Positions 1 through 12,119 of a stretch of DNA of 64,000 nucleotides are shown here, in pieces. A program made the position numbers and the translations under genes. The notes under the pieces are model-generated. The model did not search any database and was not told the DNA's origin. It saw only the letters and a list, made by a program, of their open reading frames with translations. Positions within the stretch are counted from its first letter, which is position 1. Each line of letters begins with the position of its first letter. The stretch is from Amborella trichopoda (lineage: Eukaryota; Streptophyta; Magnoliopsida; Amborellales; Amborellaceae). The stretch lies in contig NW_006498608.1 in NCBI RefSeq assembly GCF_000471905.2, forward strand, positions 2,928,850-2,992,849, read 5' to 3'.

Positions 1-172
1 ATGCACTATTTCCCAGACTTGAAATCCATTTTTTTTTTCACGTCTATACATCTCAAGGTTGAGATGATCAATTTGAGGGCTTTTCGACATCCAAGCAATC
101 TCTTCTGGTGAATTTTTGAGGTGCACCTTAATATTATTGCTTAGGGCCTCAACTTTATATATACTTTTTTCT
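1..172 (+). repeat. MITE family A, 3' part, cut by window edge
   Basis: The stretch resembles the right half of the family A elements described at 11506-11897: a poly-T block, a GAGATGATCAATTTGAGG-type segment, a TTTTTGAGGTG block and a degenerate right end near 140-168. The left half lies outside the window. No target duplication can be tested. Confidence 0.6.
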
Positions 173-2128
173 ATAAGGATAATTCTTTTGGACCCAAAAT
201 TTGGAGGTGTAAAGTCTAGGACCTAGTAGCCAACTTCAAATAACAAAAAATTAAATGGAACCCCTCTAACATTATCATCAAAATCACTAGAGCCTTTTTC
301 AAACTATTTGGGGTCGATTATATGAAAATAGAACCCTCTATATGTTTTTGAAAAATTGATTTCCCAAGATTGAACAAGAACCATACAATTTTTGAACAGC
401 AACATCTAAGTGTCAAAGAACTCAAAATTCAAATCTTTTTATGAGAAAACAATCATCTGATGATACTGAGATAATTCTAGATAGGAAAAATTTCTCCAAG
501 TAGGCCCTCTACCTGAGGCAGTAGATGTACAATATTGTTCCCGCAGGAGCATAATATATCCGTTCATCTCTGGCAGTGTTCTTTTTGTTACTTTTTGAAC
601 GATGCATTGAGATGCATTTTTGTTCATCACTCCCATCTTTGCCCATGCATCAAACATGCTATGTTCCCCCACTTCTTGTACTTCATTTATGTATTGAAGC
701 CTGAAACCGTGTCCTGGATTGCCCATCACTGAATCGATCTAAATTGGAGAATCCGGTCCAGATCGGCTAATTATCCATTGTAAAAATAATAAAAAAATAT
801 TTGAAAGAAAAAGGTTCAATTAGCGGAAATTGCAAGGTTTTCCGAAATGGATCTTTGATTTTACTCACGTGACCGCCAACGACCTTTCAACTCCCACCGA
901 ACTGGACGGATTCATTCAGTAAAGAGATCAGGTCGGACTCCAACCGAACTAGATCAGGATCGACATTTTTCTAAAACACTTTTGTAACTTATAAACAATG
1001 GATTTTATACTACGAGACTGTTTATTATTGCTACAAGGAGGTCACGATCTTCCTAGCCATTCGGTGTTGAATTTGATGGCTTGGGGTGTATCACGAGGTT
1101 TGAATAATTTTTTTTTTTTGAACTTTGATTCTAGTCAATGATGAACTTATAACCATCCGATTTAAAAGTTAACGGACAAGAAATGATGACCATTTCCTTG
1201 TAGTAAAAGTCCCTTTGTATATGTTTCCTAGAAATAAACAGCGTACACTTATTAACACCTATGTGTACTTAAGTTTTGCCTTGTCATTGATACGCATGAC
1301 AAAACAGTTAACCGGCTTTTTTTTCATGACATTAAAACTAGGCATTACTCAGTAATGTTTTATAATTCTCCCTCAAAACACGGTGGAGTTTATGATAGAT
1401 AAAAGGAAAATTTATCAAAATACATCGTACTTTCCAATTATTTAACATTTGGCCTTTTTTCTACCTAAAATATATAGGTTAGCATGTGGCCAAACCCGCA
1501 CATGTAGAAATACGGGCTTGGGAATAAATATTTTTTTAAATATAATTTGATCCTAATTTTAGAGAATATATAATCTTTAACATGGAGATCATAAATATGA
1601 TTTTTTTTTTGAAAACTAGAAATAATAATTATATTAAAAAAACATTCGGACCGTTAGTTAAAATTGTTTTTAGATGGACCACCTATTTGCATACATCTTT
1701 AAGATGGATGTTTTATACCTTTAGACCGTATATTGTAGAAATGTGGTCCAGCCTGTATGAAACAATTGTTCAAATATATATATTTTAATGGGCATTTTAA
1801 AATTAAATCAAAATATATAAGTAAAATATTAAATGGTTAATTTGTTAAATGCATTTTGACAAATTTTCCTAGATAAAAGCTTAAACATGGGTGCAAATAG
1901 CAACTTCCTCACAAAAATATCTCTTATCAACTACCAAAACAAGCAAGCTTGCCTGGTATTAGGGCAAGGGGTGGTGGCTTAGTGGCCCTATAATAATCTC
2001 CATTGGGTAACCAGTTAATCATTTAGTTAATTAAATTTAAAAAATCTGGATGAAGGTCAGGTATCCTACTTATGCATACTTTAAAACAGAGAAACATTTT
2101 AGTTGAGTAAAATTTATTTAATCATACG
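173..2128. other. Intergenic, AT-rich, no gene seen
   Basis: No reading frame here looks like a conserved protein. At about 1024-1216 there is an inverted-repeat element (family C): a GAGGTCAC block on the left and a weaker complementary block on the right. It resembles copies near 13765-13990 and 48530-49290. The rest is AT-rich unique-looking DNA. Confidence 0.5.
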
Positions 2129-2137
2129 CTTTTGACA

Positions 2138-2476
2138 AGGGGTGGGAGTTTATACAAGGTTGCGGCATTATGAAAAAAATGTTGGGCCGCACTTTTGAAC
2201 ACCATAAAATGCTGTTGAACTCGAAAAATGCTGACTTGAAAATTTATTTTCATCCTTAATAATGAAATTCAGAATTCAAAAAAATGATACAACTGTGTGG
2301 ATCTATGATTACTTGAAAATAGATAGTCCAAATAACATATTATAAAATGCACTAGTTTTAGAGGTAATTTTTTTTTCTAGATATATAATTATTGAGGCTG
2401 AGATGATCAATTTGAAATGTTTCCAGTAACTGCAACCTTTTTTTTTTCTAAAGCAGCGGCCTTATATAAACTTTTT
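2138..2476 (+). mobile_element. MITE family A copy with exact 9-bp target duplication
   Basis: The element is 339 bp and starts AGGGGTGGGAGTTTATAC. It ends with a complementary block, CTTATATAAACTTTTT. It is flanked by a perfect 9-bp duplication, CTTTTGACA (2129-2137 and 2477-2485). The interior carries the family blocks, including GAGATGATCAATTTGA near 2400. Nine-bp duplications are characteristic of Mutator-superfamily elements. There is no coding capacity, so it is non-autonomous. Confidence 0.85.
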
Positions 2477-2743
2477 CTTTTGACAAAGATTATATCAAGG
2501 ATTTATCTATATTATTAATTATTATGGTAACGACTATATTTTATGTGCACAACAATTCACAATATCTTTGTCGATGTTAAGATCACTTTCCTTAAATAAA
2601 GTTACCAGTGTTCTGGCTCTTGATGGACGGTCAAGATGTAGTTGCAAGCAAAAAATTTTGTACTTCTTATACATGAAATATTTATTTAACTATATTGAAT
2701 GTAATTGCTTTGTTCACCCAAAAAAAGAAAAATGTAATGGATG

Positions 2744-3110
2744 AGGTTTCTATAAGACCTAGGCTTTATGAAAACAAAATAAAGCCTCATCTCAAATCCT
2801 TGTATGGAAAGCACTTTCGCCAAAGTAAATCTTCGTGATGGCTCTAAAGTCAATTTTCAACACCAACAATAAAAATTGAAATTAAAAAATGGTACAGATC
2901 TTGAGGATCTGTGAAAACTTATTTTTAAGGAAAATGGACAGTTTAGATAATTTGTTACACTATACACTATTTTTCGAATTTGAAATTCTAATTTTTTTTA
3001 CAACCATAATGTTCAAGTCATGATGATCGATGTAAAGGTTTTCTAATGCTTTAATTGTTACTTTAGATAAGTTATGAGATGAGGTTTTACTTACTTTGAT
3101 AGGGCTGCAG
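2744..3110 (+). repeat. Divergent relative of MITE family A
   Basis: Internal blocks resemble family A: an AAAAATGGTACAGATC segment near 2887, a GTTACACTATACACTATTTTTC segment and GATGATCGATGTAAAGG near 3021. The ends are eroded and no target duplication was found, so the borders are approximate. Confidence 0.45.
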
Positions 3111-4664
3111 CCCTAACAGTCCAATAACCTTAGATCTTAACCACAATTGGGGCCATAAGGTCTATAGCTCAACTACCCAGGCTTTGAGATTTGATCTCAC
3201 ATGAATCATGAAGATGAACCTTAAAAGCTCTTCTTTCTTTCTTTTTTTAACCCTAAAAGTTGCACCATTTTTTTTTTATTTCTCATCCAAGATTCCAATC
3301 CATAAGCTTTTACTTAATGCTCCACCCTTCCCGAGGTCACATGCAACCATTATTTTCAAGTATTTAATAATTTCAATTGTTTAATAAGTAAGTGACACGC
3401 ATATTAAGGGGGACCAAGTGTTTTCATCTCTGGGTCTGTGCTCATCAAAGTATTTAAAAAATCATAATAATAGATTAAGAAGCTTGGGCTAAGCATGATT
3501 GTTTACTAATTGAAAATTAAACTTATTTTATCTTGTAGTTTTATTATAAATAAGTCTATTTCTTTAAATAAATTAGACTAAAATACTTACAAACGAGAGT
3601 ACTTTTTAGTACTTTTCTTCTCACATGGGGCTATTCTAGAAATGCATGCTAATTCTTTAGAATATATTTTCCATATAGGTAGAATGCCCTTTTGTAAGGT
3701 TATGAAGCTCAAACACTAACTACCAAGTGATAAAAACTATCAATTTAAATATGAAATTTTTTTATTGTGCACATGGGGGGTTGGCATTACACCACTAATA
3801 AGAACATAGTGCGTCCAAGCCCTTGTCGTATATTTGTTTGCTTTAGAGTCCCATGTTACTGCCCAAGTGTAAAAAGTAAACTACACACATAGCACTAATT
3901 CACCTTCCCCAGACTAAACTAGACTAATTAGTTGAAGGCTGATTGGTCTTACTGGTTGGCCATGCATGTTTTGATCAGTCTGATCTAAAGCAAAAATTGA
4001 ATTTGATTGAAAATTAGTCGAATATAGGATCAATTTTAATTGGTCTGACTAATTACTTTTTATAGTTTAGAGTGACCAAACAAGATTGAATACATTTTCT
4101 TGCAATTTTTATTGGTATCTCGGTTGGTTTAGTCTAAAGAAAAAACATTGGGTTTGATTGAAAATTGACCAAATATAAGATCAATTTTAATTAGTTTGAC
4201 TAAATATTTTTGTCAGTTTGGAGTTTCTAAACAAGATTGGATACCTTTTCTTGTAATATATATTCTATTTTTTAACTATTAAGTCTATATATATTTTATT
4301 TCTAAAAAATCTTATCCAATTGGTTTGATCAGGTTGATTTTAACTAAATCAGAACCCTAACAACCTATGTGACCAGCCGATTTTGATAACAATGTATAGA
4401 AAGGTATAAGGTTATAATAAGTTAGGGTTTAAGAGCCTTCTTAGTATGAAAATGGGAATCTCAAAAGTTGGATCCCACGACGTGTGCTTATCTAGCTAGA
4501 AGCAAAATAGACAAGAGTACAAGCTATGATACAAAAAATAAAACATAAAATACACAAGTAATAGAAACACACACAAAAATTTACGTAGTTTATCCCAAAA
4601 TGATTACATCCATGGGCAGAACAAGTAAAAATCCACGCGACCCAAATAGGACACATGTTCTTTC

Positions 4665-4704
<40 letters not shown>

Positions 4705-5200
4705 ATTAAGAAATAGACATGTCAAAAACTAAAAAACATAACTAAAAGTGCGTAATTTTTTTGAGTTTCTATCCCTTAAGAAACTTATCAATATTAATTT
4801 CAATATCAACTACAATCTCACGTAGTATGAGATTTCCTTGTTTTGGGTTTGTGTGATTTTGGATATAATCATATCCAACATAATATTGCATTATTGGAGA
4901 CATGTTGGTCACTAGTATGATTGCTAGGGGTAATAAGGGTCATGTGTAACACAAGGTTAGGGTGTTATGGTGTCAGTTCCTGACTAAAATGGAGACCGTA
5001 CGGTGTGGACAAGCCCAAATGGGCCTATTAATTCCTTTTTTAAAACACTTGGGTCATTTTCTTTTGATGCTTGGATTTGGAGTGCATAATGATTTGATGT
5101 AGGACCACCCTTTGCCCACTACCTTGGCAAATATCAAAGGTTTGTAAGTCTAGCTCCCGGCTTTCGTTCATAGAATCATGCATAACACTTGTGCAATGAT
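3111..5200. other. Intergenic, no gene seen
   Basis: This stretch has no credible coding frame. It contains the direct duplication annotated at 3955-4265 and a (TA)n microsatellite at about 4669-4702. The remainder is AT-rich with no recognisable family. Confidence 0.5.
3955..4265 (+). repeat. Imperfect direct duplication, about 155 bp units
   Basis: Two adjacent diverged units share ordered blocks: TTTGATTGAAAATT, then AAATATA(A/G)GATCAATTTTAATT, then AAACAAGATTG(A/G)ATAC. The first unit runs to about 4110 and the second to about 4265. Similar wording recurs around 60090-60310, so this may be part of a dispersed repeat. Confidence 0.6.
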
Positions 5201-5212
5201 TCAATCGCTCAA

Positions 5213-5533
5213 CTCTCTCTCTCTCTCTCTCCAAACACACACATATTCAGTCCGATGCACGTGCAAAACATGTACATGAATTTTCTTTCCCAACTTTGAG
5301 TAGTAGACCGAAGTTTAAGCGGTAACAACCCTTCACCCTAATCATTGATTTTCATTTTCACTGACACCACTATGTTATTACTTTAAAAAACCTAACGTTT
5401 AAACTATTTCAAAAAATAGATAAGAGCCTATTTTTCTCACTGAATTACCTTAAAGGAAAAAACAAGAAAAAAAATTCTCTCTCTCTCTCCAAACACACAA
5501 ATTCACTTGGATGTACGTGCAAGACATGGAGAT

Positions 5534-5567
<34 letters not shown>

Positions 5568-5744
5568 AACCCAGCCTACCCCATACACACACATATTCAC
5601 TGGGATGCTTATGAAAGACATGCACGTGTACTCAACCTTGTAGGTGAGTGGTATGCTCTCTCCTCTCCCCCAACCCTTTACAAATAAAACACATACCATT
5701 CACTCCATGCCCGTGCAAGACATGCACATAAATTCTTTCTCAGT

Positions 5745-5777
<33 letters not shown>

Positions 5778-5780
5778 AGC
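5213..5780 (+). repeat. Degenerate minisatellite interspersed with (CT)n tracts
   Basis: Four or more diverged units share the order (CT)n, ACACACA-ATTCACT, GGATG-CGTGCAAGACATG, then a short unique tail before the next (CT)n tract. Units start near 5213, 5473, 5536 and 5690. Long (CT)n runs lie at about 5537-5565 and 5747-5776. Reading frames here are repeat-encoded Arg-Glu strings and not genes. Confidence 0.7.
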
Positions 5781-5884
5781 AAAAGGTTTGGCAAATTGAG
5801 TAGCAAAAGAAATGAACGCATGAGGGTCTGGTTCACTTTAATGGTGTACAACGCATAACTTTGTTGGGGCCTCTTGGCTTGCAT

Positions 5885-7235
5885 ATGGTATTATAATATT
5901 TAATATACAAAATGTTTTACTTAAAAATAAGTGCCACTGTACTCCTTTCTTGTTAATTTAGGACCTCCATGGTCCAACACCATTTTGATCCACCAGACAT
6001 CCATCCCATTGGTCAATTGGTTACACAATCCCTCTACCACTTGAGGTCCATGAAATATAAACGCAAAAGTTTTTAATATGCTCACGCGGGATCATCTTGA
6101 GCATTTTGCACCTTAAGCAATAGATTGTGTGGGAGTACTTTTAGAACTCAAATTCTGGGGACATGGCCTCATCAACCATGCAGAGGCTAGGTTGTCATTA
6201 GTCACCATAATATAACGTCTTAAATTTCATTTCTACCATGCCTAGAGGATCCCATCCGCCCCTTTTCCCCCCCAAAAAAAAAAAAAAAAAAAAAAAAAAG
6301 ACTTATTAATCGAGCAACAAACCCTTAAAAGAAAATTTTGAAATGCAAGGCTCTAATCAAGCAAATCCTCTTAATTACGTAGCATGCTTGAGAGAGTAAG
6401 TGTACAGTGTGCTCTCGTGAGAGTAAGTTATATGTGCTCAACAATATTGAAAGGTGAAATATTGATAATAGTTACAATATTGGCATCAACTTTAAATAAT
6501 CAAAGTAAGGAAAACCTCAAACCCTAACAGAAGGTGTGTTTATTTTTATTTTTTTATTTATTTTTTATCATATCCATACAACTTGAGTTAAGAATATCAA
6601 TTGGAGGGTTTCCATCATCAGACCAACATATTTTTCGCTGGATTTTTTTAGGTATTTTTTACTTTTATAGTATGAGAATGACATCGAGGTTGACACATTA
6701 TATGAACGTTTTCTATTAAATAAACTATAGAGTAACAAATAGTTGAAAGTGAAATTACAGTGAGAATTGCGGTTCTAGAGGAAGGGAAAGTATTAGTGTT
6801 AACTTGATGATTAAGACAATCTAGGGGTAGGAGGGTCCTTACTATCCAATCAATCGTAGGATGATGATAGAAAGTGGAGCTGCCAAAACATAACGTGATT
6901 CCAATGGTGGATCACGACACCTCACCATCACCGTCCAACTGCTGATTGTACGGGGATGACTTTCCTGACATAAATTTTCATAATAATGATGTTATATATA
7001 ATTTCTCATATTCTTACCGTACTATGATAAAAGAGAATTACATTTGGACCATTTTTATTTTTATGTTTAATTATGCAATTTAAAGCTTCAAAACTGGTGT
7101 AGAGTGAACAGGTTTATGGACACTTGAAAATCTTGAAAACTAACTGCCCAGGTAAGCATTAGGAGATGTACTATTTTTGAGACATGAAATCTTTTGTTTT
7201 GATTTTATCCATACATCTTGACGTCGTTATGATAA
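5885..7235. other. Intergenic with a family A fragment
   Basis: No gene is seen. A homopolymer run (C then about 27 A) lies at 6268-6299. From about 7078 to 7235 there is a fragment resembling MITE family A (AAAGCTTCAAAACTGGTGTAG, then CACTTGAAAATCTTGAAAAC), directly abutting the L1 remnant. Confidence 0.5.
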
Positions 7236-7660
7236 ATTGAACAGTTTTCTAAGATCGATGGTGGTGTTGTGAGAGACTGGAATGAGACTATTGTTTTTTC
7301 TTATGCAAGGCTGTTAGGGATCACAACTGCCAACCATGCTAAGATGTTGGCTCTCCTTAATGGTTTAAAATTGTTCATTGATAGAGAGGTTGGTCGGTAT
7401 TGTATTGTGGAGGGGGACTCGCTCAATATCATCAATTGGTGCAATGGTCTTCACAAGCCTGATTGGGAGCTGAGGTTCCCTTATGCTACAAATTTGGGAT
7501 TTGTCCAGGTCTCTTGCTATTTCTTTTGTGTATGTATTTCGTGAAGCTAATAGTTTAGCCGACTCTCTTGCCAAAGGGGGTTTATCCCTATTACCGGCTC
7601 TTATTTCTGACTCTGTACGCTCCTTTAGTTAAACAATAAAAACTGCTAAATTCCTATAAA
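7236..7660 (+). pseudogene. L1-type LINE RNase H domain remnant, frameshifted
   Basis: The translation begins around 7245 with FSKIDGGVVRDWNET and continues through a VEGDSLNIINW motif to LRFPYATNLGF near 7500. There the frame breaks. The expected continuation, FREANSLADSLAKGG, is found in another frame at about 7540-7580. These are the hallmarks of the C-terminal RNase H-like domain (RVT_3 family) of plant L1 retrotransposons. Stops follow at about 7630, then an A-rich stretch. The reverse transcriptase is absent, so this is a 5'-truncated, frameshifted copy. A domesticated RNase H gene is unlikely because of the frameshift and the lack of flanking exons. Confidence 0.75.
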
Positions 7661-7805
7661 AAAGAAAAAGGATCGAAATAACCTTTTCTAGGAGTTTTTG
7701 AGTGCCTTACTTTTACAATAAAAGATTGACGCCTTACATAAACTTTTAACGGGTAACTAAAGTATGTTTCTTATGTGCTTGAATGGGGATGCAAGGTTGT
7801 AACAC

Positions 7806-8584
7806 TGTTGGATTTGGTGCTATCCAAAATCGTAAACATAAGAAAATCCCATATTGTGTGGGATTAAGATATTCTTATATTATGTGGGATTGATATATTT
7901 CTTTATTATGTGAGATTGAGATTGATAAGTTTCTTAAAGAAAATAAAAATCCAAACGGATTAGGACTCTTGGATATATCTCTTAGTTTTGAGATATATAT
8001 AAGACCTATATGAAGTTTCTTATTTAGTATGGATTTGTAATCTTATATATATGGGATGAAAGTAGAGATAATTTGTGTACCTTATTTGAGTCACCATATG
8101 GGATTGGTAATTTTTCTAGAGAGAGAAGGGGGCAAGGCCTCCTATGCATAAGATGCAAGGTATCATCTTAGAGAGGAGAAAGCTTAATATGGAGAGAAAC
8201 ATTGTGATGATACATCTTTTGGACTTCCAAAAATTGAGAGGATTGTTTCTTATAAAGAAGTGCTTTCCATAGAGATTTTGGGTTGTTTTCTCTTTTAATT
8301 AGAGAGAAAGACAAATTTTCTATGCTCTCACGGCTTTATCTGGTGGTGTTGGTAATGGTTGCCAGAAATAAAGGGAAAGAAGGGAGACTGGTTTAAAAGG
8401 ATTTGCTCGATTGTGTTTTTTGTTAAGGTTTGTTCCAAAATATTTGATGTAACTTTCATTGGTATAATAGATTTTTGTTTGCCGTGCCCGCGGATATAGC
8501 TTTTTCGAGGTGAACCACAAAAATATTTGTGTTCTTGTGATATGTGTTTCATGCTTTATTTGCCAAAAAAAGAGCTTCTGTGCA
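7806..8584 (+). repeat. 5' LTR of the copia remnant
   Basis: It starts TGTTGGATTTGG and ends in CA, seven bases before the primer site. It aligns block by block with 8793-9605, with many substitutions and small indels, which implies an old insertion. Confidence 0.75.
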
Positions 8585-8591
8585 TAATAAG

Positions 8592-8604
8592 TGGTATCAG
8601 AGCC
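8592..8604 (+). other. Primer-binding site, initiator tRNA-Met
   Basis: TGGTATCAGAGCC is the canonical plant copia minus-strand primer site. It lies immediately downstream of the 5' LTR. Confidence 0.85.
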
Positions 8605-8792
8605 CAGTTTGGAGTTTTTGGAATAATAATAAAAGTTTCGAATGTAAGGTTTGAGGTGGAGAAATTTGATAGCAAACACTATTTTTTAGCAAAAGTGATG
8701 AAGAAATTATTTGGCAAAAGATGAAGAATTTATGAAGCTATCCAATAGATGGTGGCATGGTGAGCAAGTGATTTTGATATTAATGTGGAGAT

Positions 8793-9605
8793 TGCTATTT
8801 AAAATCACCAACATAAGAAAATCCCATATTATGTGGGATTGAGATATTCTCATATTATGTGAGAATGAGATATTTCATTATTATGTGAAGTTTCCTAAAA
8901 GAAATAGAAATCCAGAAGAATTAGAACTCTTGGATATGTCTCTTGGTTTTGAGATATATATAATATGAAGTTTTCTATTTAGTATGGACTCATAATCTTA
9001 TATATGGGATGAAAGTGCAAGAGTATTCATATTTCCTATTTGAGCCACCATATGGGAAATGTGGTTTACTCTAGAGAGAGAAGGGGGCAAGACTTCCTAT
9101 GCATAAGATTCAAGGTTTCCTCTTAGAGAGAAGAAAGCTTCTTATGGATAGAAACATTATGGTGATGCCTCTTGTAGACTTTTGGAAATTGAAAGGCTTG
9201 TTCCTAAAGATTGAGAGGTTTCTTTCTTATAAAGAAGTGGTTCCCATAGAGATTTTGGGTTGTTTATTTATTTTTAGTTAGAGAGAAAGTCAGTTTCTTG
9301 TTGTTTTTGTGTCTCTATCTGATGTTGTCGGTAATGACTGTCAGAAGTAAAGAGAAGGAAGGGAGAGTGGTTTAAAAAGGTTCACTCGACTTGAGTTTTT
9401 TTGTCGAGATTTATTTCAAAATATTTTAATGTAATTTTTATTGGTATAATGGATTTCAATTTGTCGTGTCTGTGGATTTCAGTTTATAGTGCCCTTTTGG
9501 GATGAACCACTTAAATATTTGTGTTATTGTGATATGTGTTCTATGTTTTATTTTTCATATTTTATCTATCAAAAATACGCCATTGGATTTAGAGTGCGTA
9601 CAACA
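8793..9605 (+). repeat. 3' LTR of the copia remnant
   Basis: This is the direct copy of 7806-8584. It begins TGCTATTTAAAATC after a GTGGAGAT purine tract and ends near CAACA at 9605. Ends are inferred by alignment to the 5' copy. Confidence 0.7.
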
Positions 9606-10169
9606 AAAGCAAGAAAAATTGACATATATCATGCATTATAAACATTGAACTAGAGAGAGAGAGAGATAGAGAGAGAGATTCTTGATTGGGTAACATATAA
9701 AGGACGACTTAAAAGTGCATGAATTCTCAATTGCAAGTTGCTGAGTATTCTACTAATTTGTAGGTTGTTGTCTCCTTGGCTTTACAGGATAAGCCTCAAA
9801 CCCTAATGTTAGTTGACCATCGCCCTCATGGCCAATAATGCCCCACTTGCCCAACCATGACATGTTTTATATATATATATATATATATGAAGAGAGAGAT
9901 GTGGAAAGAGGAGGGAGGAATAAAAGAGAGAGAGAGAGGAGAGAGAATATTCAAACAAGAGAGAGAATAGATTATTTTCATATGTTGCAGAGTTGGAGAA
10001 AGTTGCTGTCACTCGAATCACATCACGGGAAGTGACGCACGTTCACCATGGGCTCCACATGACGCCAACACTCACGAAACCTCAGACTAAACAATTGCTT
10101 TTTTTCTCTCTCTAAAACCTTTGGCTAAGGAAATAGTTTTACTTGTTCACTCCTAAGGAATTACTTATA

Positions 10170-10212
<43 letters not shown>

Positions 10213-11217
10213 AGCCTTTACTTAATAATGTCTTATAGCGCCAGTCCCTAAAAGAAGGCATCCCACAAACAAGGAGCTGGCTTCAATGGTTAACAACTTA
10301 CAAAGTCCACGTCATCATAACGTGGAGTAGTGGACCCCTTTGAGTTAGCCCCTTGAGGACGCGCTCACTTTTAACCCGTCTCTCTATCTATTACCGGTTG
10401 GAAATTACCAAAAATTTCATGGTTTTTTTAACTGGGATTGTATATATATTCTGTTTTTTTTGTTTGTACAAAGACGTCACTACTATTTTTAGCTGTATAA
10501 AATTTAATAGATAATGTATCTCATAACATATGAGAAATTTTATTTGGATTTTGTGTCCAATTAGTGGCACATCCTAAATCATCTTATTTTAATTTTAATG
10601 GTAAATAATGATTGTGACCTTTTTTGTAGAAAAAATAAAGAGTCACATTGTATACATTTCCTTTATAACTATCAGTGATGTTAGGTTTATATTGTTGAAG
10701 TAAACACTCCTTAAAATTATATTAAAACATGCGGTCTTTGGCACATGAATGCCCTACAATGGTATAAAAATCTATTGTTTCCCCCTAATTATAAAAGGTT
10801 GTAGTTTATATGAGGTTGCAAACTTAAACAATCCTCATAAAAATGTGCGATATGCTCACAAGGGAGTTTCAATGAGCTTCTACACTAACCACCATTGGAT
10901 TGTGGGATGGAGGAGATTAGGTCCTCTTTGGATGGTGGAGATTCATGCCAATTTTTGACTCAATCACTCTATGTAGTGTTCTCTCTCTCTATCTCTCTCT
11001 CTCTCTTTCTCTCTTTTTACTTTTTTTTTTTTTGGTAATTCAGTGGGGAAGACAGACCTCTACCTGTTTTTTTCCATAGATTGGGGAGTTAATTGAGGAT
11101 GTTACTGGGTATGGGGAAGCTACCACCACGACCCAGCCTCTTTTCATCAACGAACTCAACCATTCAAAAACACCATGAGTAATTCCTTTTAAGTTTCTCT
11201 AAACACCATTTTCTCGA
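9606..11217. other. Intergenic with microsatellites
   Basis: No gene is seen. Simple repeats are: (GA)n at 9652-9680, (TA)n at about 9870-9888 followed by purine-rich (GA)n to about 9965, a compound (CT)n(TA)n at about 10171-10212, and (CT)n at 10981-11012. Short frames here are repeat-encoded. Confidence 0.5.
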
Positions 11218-12006
11218 GGCAAACTTTTTGTACTCCCATGATGTATATATACTTCCCCTTATCTAGACATCATATCTTAATGAATGACTGAGATGGATCC
11301 AATGGCAATGTCACGCCTTTATGCTATTTTATTTTTAGTTTTTTTCACAAAATATTTTGACACAAAAATTTTAGTGTCCAATTCCTCTCTTAAATTCGTA
11401 CTTGCTAAAAATATAAAAAAATATTTTCAATAAAAAAGATCAAAATACCTTTGAAAGTTTTAAAAGTATTTTGGCCATTTTATTTTATTAGAAATATTTT
11501 TTATAGGGTGCAGTTTGTATAGAGCCTAGGCTCTAAACAATCAAATTGGAGCCTACTTTTAAAAAGTGTCGAAAATGTGGTTTCAACATTAGAAGTCTTT
11601 GTAATAGCCTTAAAATACATTTTCATCTTTATTTATAAAGTTTAAAGCTTCAAAAATAGTGTAGATCGATAGATCTATGAAAACTTGAAAATCTTGAAAA
11701 TTGAAGATTAAAAAATGCGTTACAAAATACATTATTTCTAAAACTTAAAATCAATTTTTTTTCTCATGTCCATGCATCTTATGTCGAGATGATCAATTTG
11801 AAGACTTTTGGGCATCAAAACAATCTCATCTAGCAAAATTTTTGAGGTAGGCTCAAATGTGATTGTTTAGAGCCTCGGCTCTATATAAACTTTTCCCTTT
11901 TTTATATGTTTTTTTAGTATGGCCGAGATGATGACATATACTAAATTTCATATTCATGTAATTTATAGAATAAAAACTAAAAATAACATAAGTATAGAAA
12001 CCTTTG
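11218..12006 (-). mobile_element. MITE family B copy split by a family A insertion
   Basis: Read on the minus strand, this matches the family B elements at 14085-14611 and 41337-41771. It has a GGCAAACTTTTTGTACTCCC end at 11218, ATAATGACCAAAATACC-type blocks, and a GTATAGAAACCTTTGG end at about 11991-12006. The middle is interrupted at 11506-11897 by an intact family A element. The TACTAAATTTCATAT block that belongs to family B resumes after the insertion at about 11938. Confidence 0.7.
11506..11897 (+). mobile_element. MITE family A, intact copy, nested
   Basis: This is a 392-bp element. Its terminal inverted repeats are about 37 bp: GGGTGCAGTTTGTATAGAG on the left, and ATATAAACTTTTCCC on the right reading as its complement. 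Both ends share GCTCTAAACAATC. A perfect 9-bp duplication, TTTTTTATA, flanks it (11497-11505 and 11898-11906). The size, inverted repeats and 9-bp duplication fit a Mutator-type MITE. It is non-coding. Confidence 0.9.
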
Positions 12007-12119
12007 GTTACTATTATTATTACCCCAAATTACTCGAGGATAACCCCAAATTACTACTCATTAGGCACATGCACTCAACCTATGCAATGTGAGGCTGTTT
12101 ATTATTACTAATACAATTA

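Larger units (their letters stand above)
7806..9605 (+). mobile_element. Collapsed Ty1/copia LTR retrotransposon
   Basis: Two diverged direct copies (7806-8584 and 8793-9605) share ordered blocks such as ACATAAGAAAATCCCATATT and TTGGATAT(A/G)TCTCTT. Just after the first copy lies TGGTATCAGAGCC (8592-8604), complementary to the 3' end of plant initiator tRNA-Met, which is the standard copia primer site. About 190 bp of interior remains. It includes a gag-like start, with FEVEKFDSKHYF encoded near 8651-8686, and a purine-rich GTGGAGATTG just before the second copy, as expected of a polypurine tract. Nearly all of gag-pol is missing. No clear target duplication was found at the proposed ends. 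Confidence 0.8.

Noticed and set aside
535..732. Frames of 65 and 96 codons on both strands near the left edge
   Set aside because: They overlap each other on opposite strands, show no domain or codon signature, and sit among AT-rich intergenic DNA.
5040..5884. Several frames with Arg-Glu repeats
   Set aside because: They are translations of (CT)n/(GA)n microsatellites.
8320..8724. Frames of 65-119 codons at the end of the 5' LTR
   Set aside because: They lie across the LTR/primer-site border of the copia remnant. Only the short gag-like start after 8651 has family resemblance.
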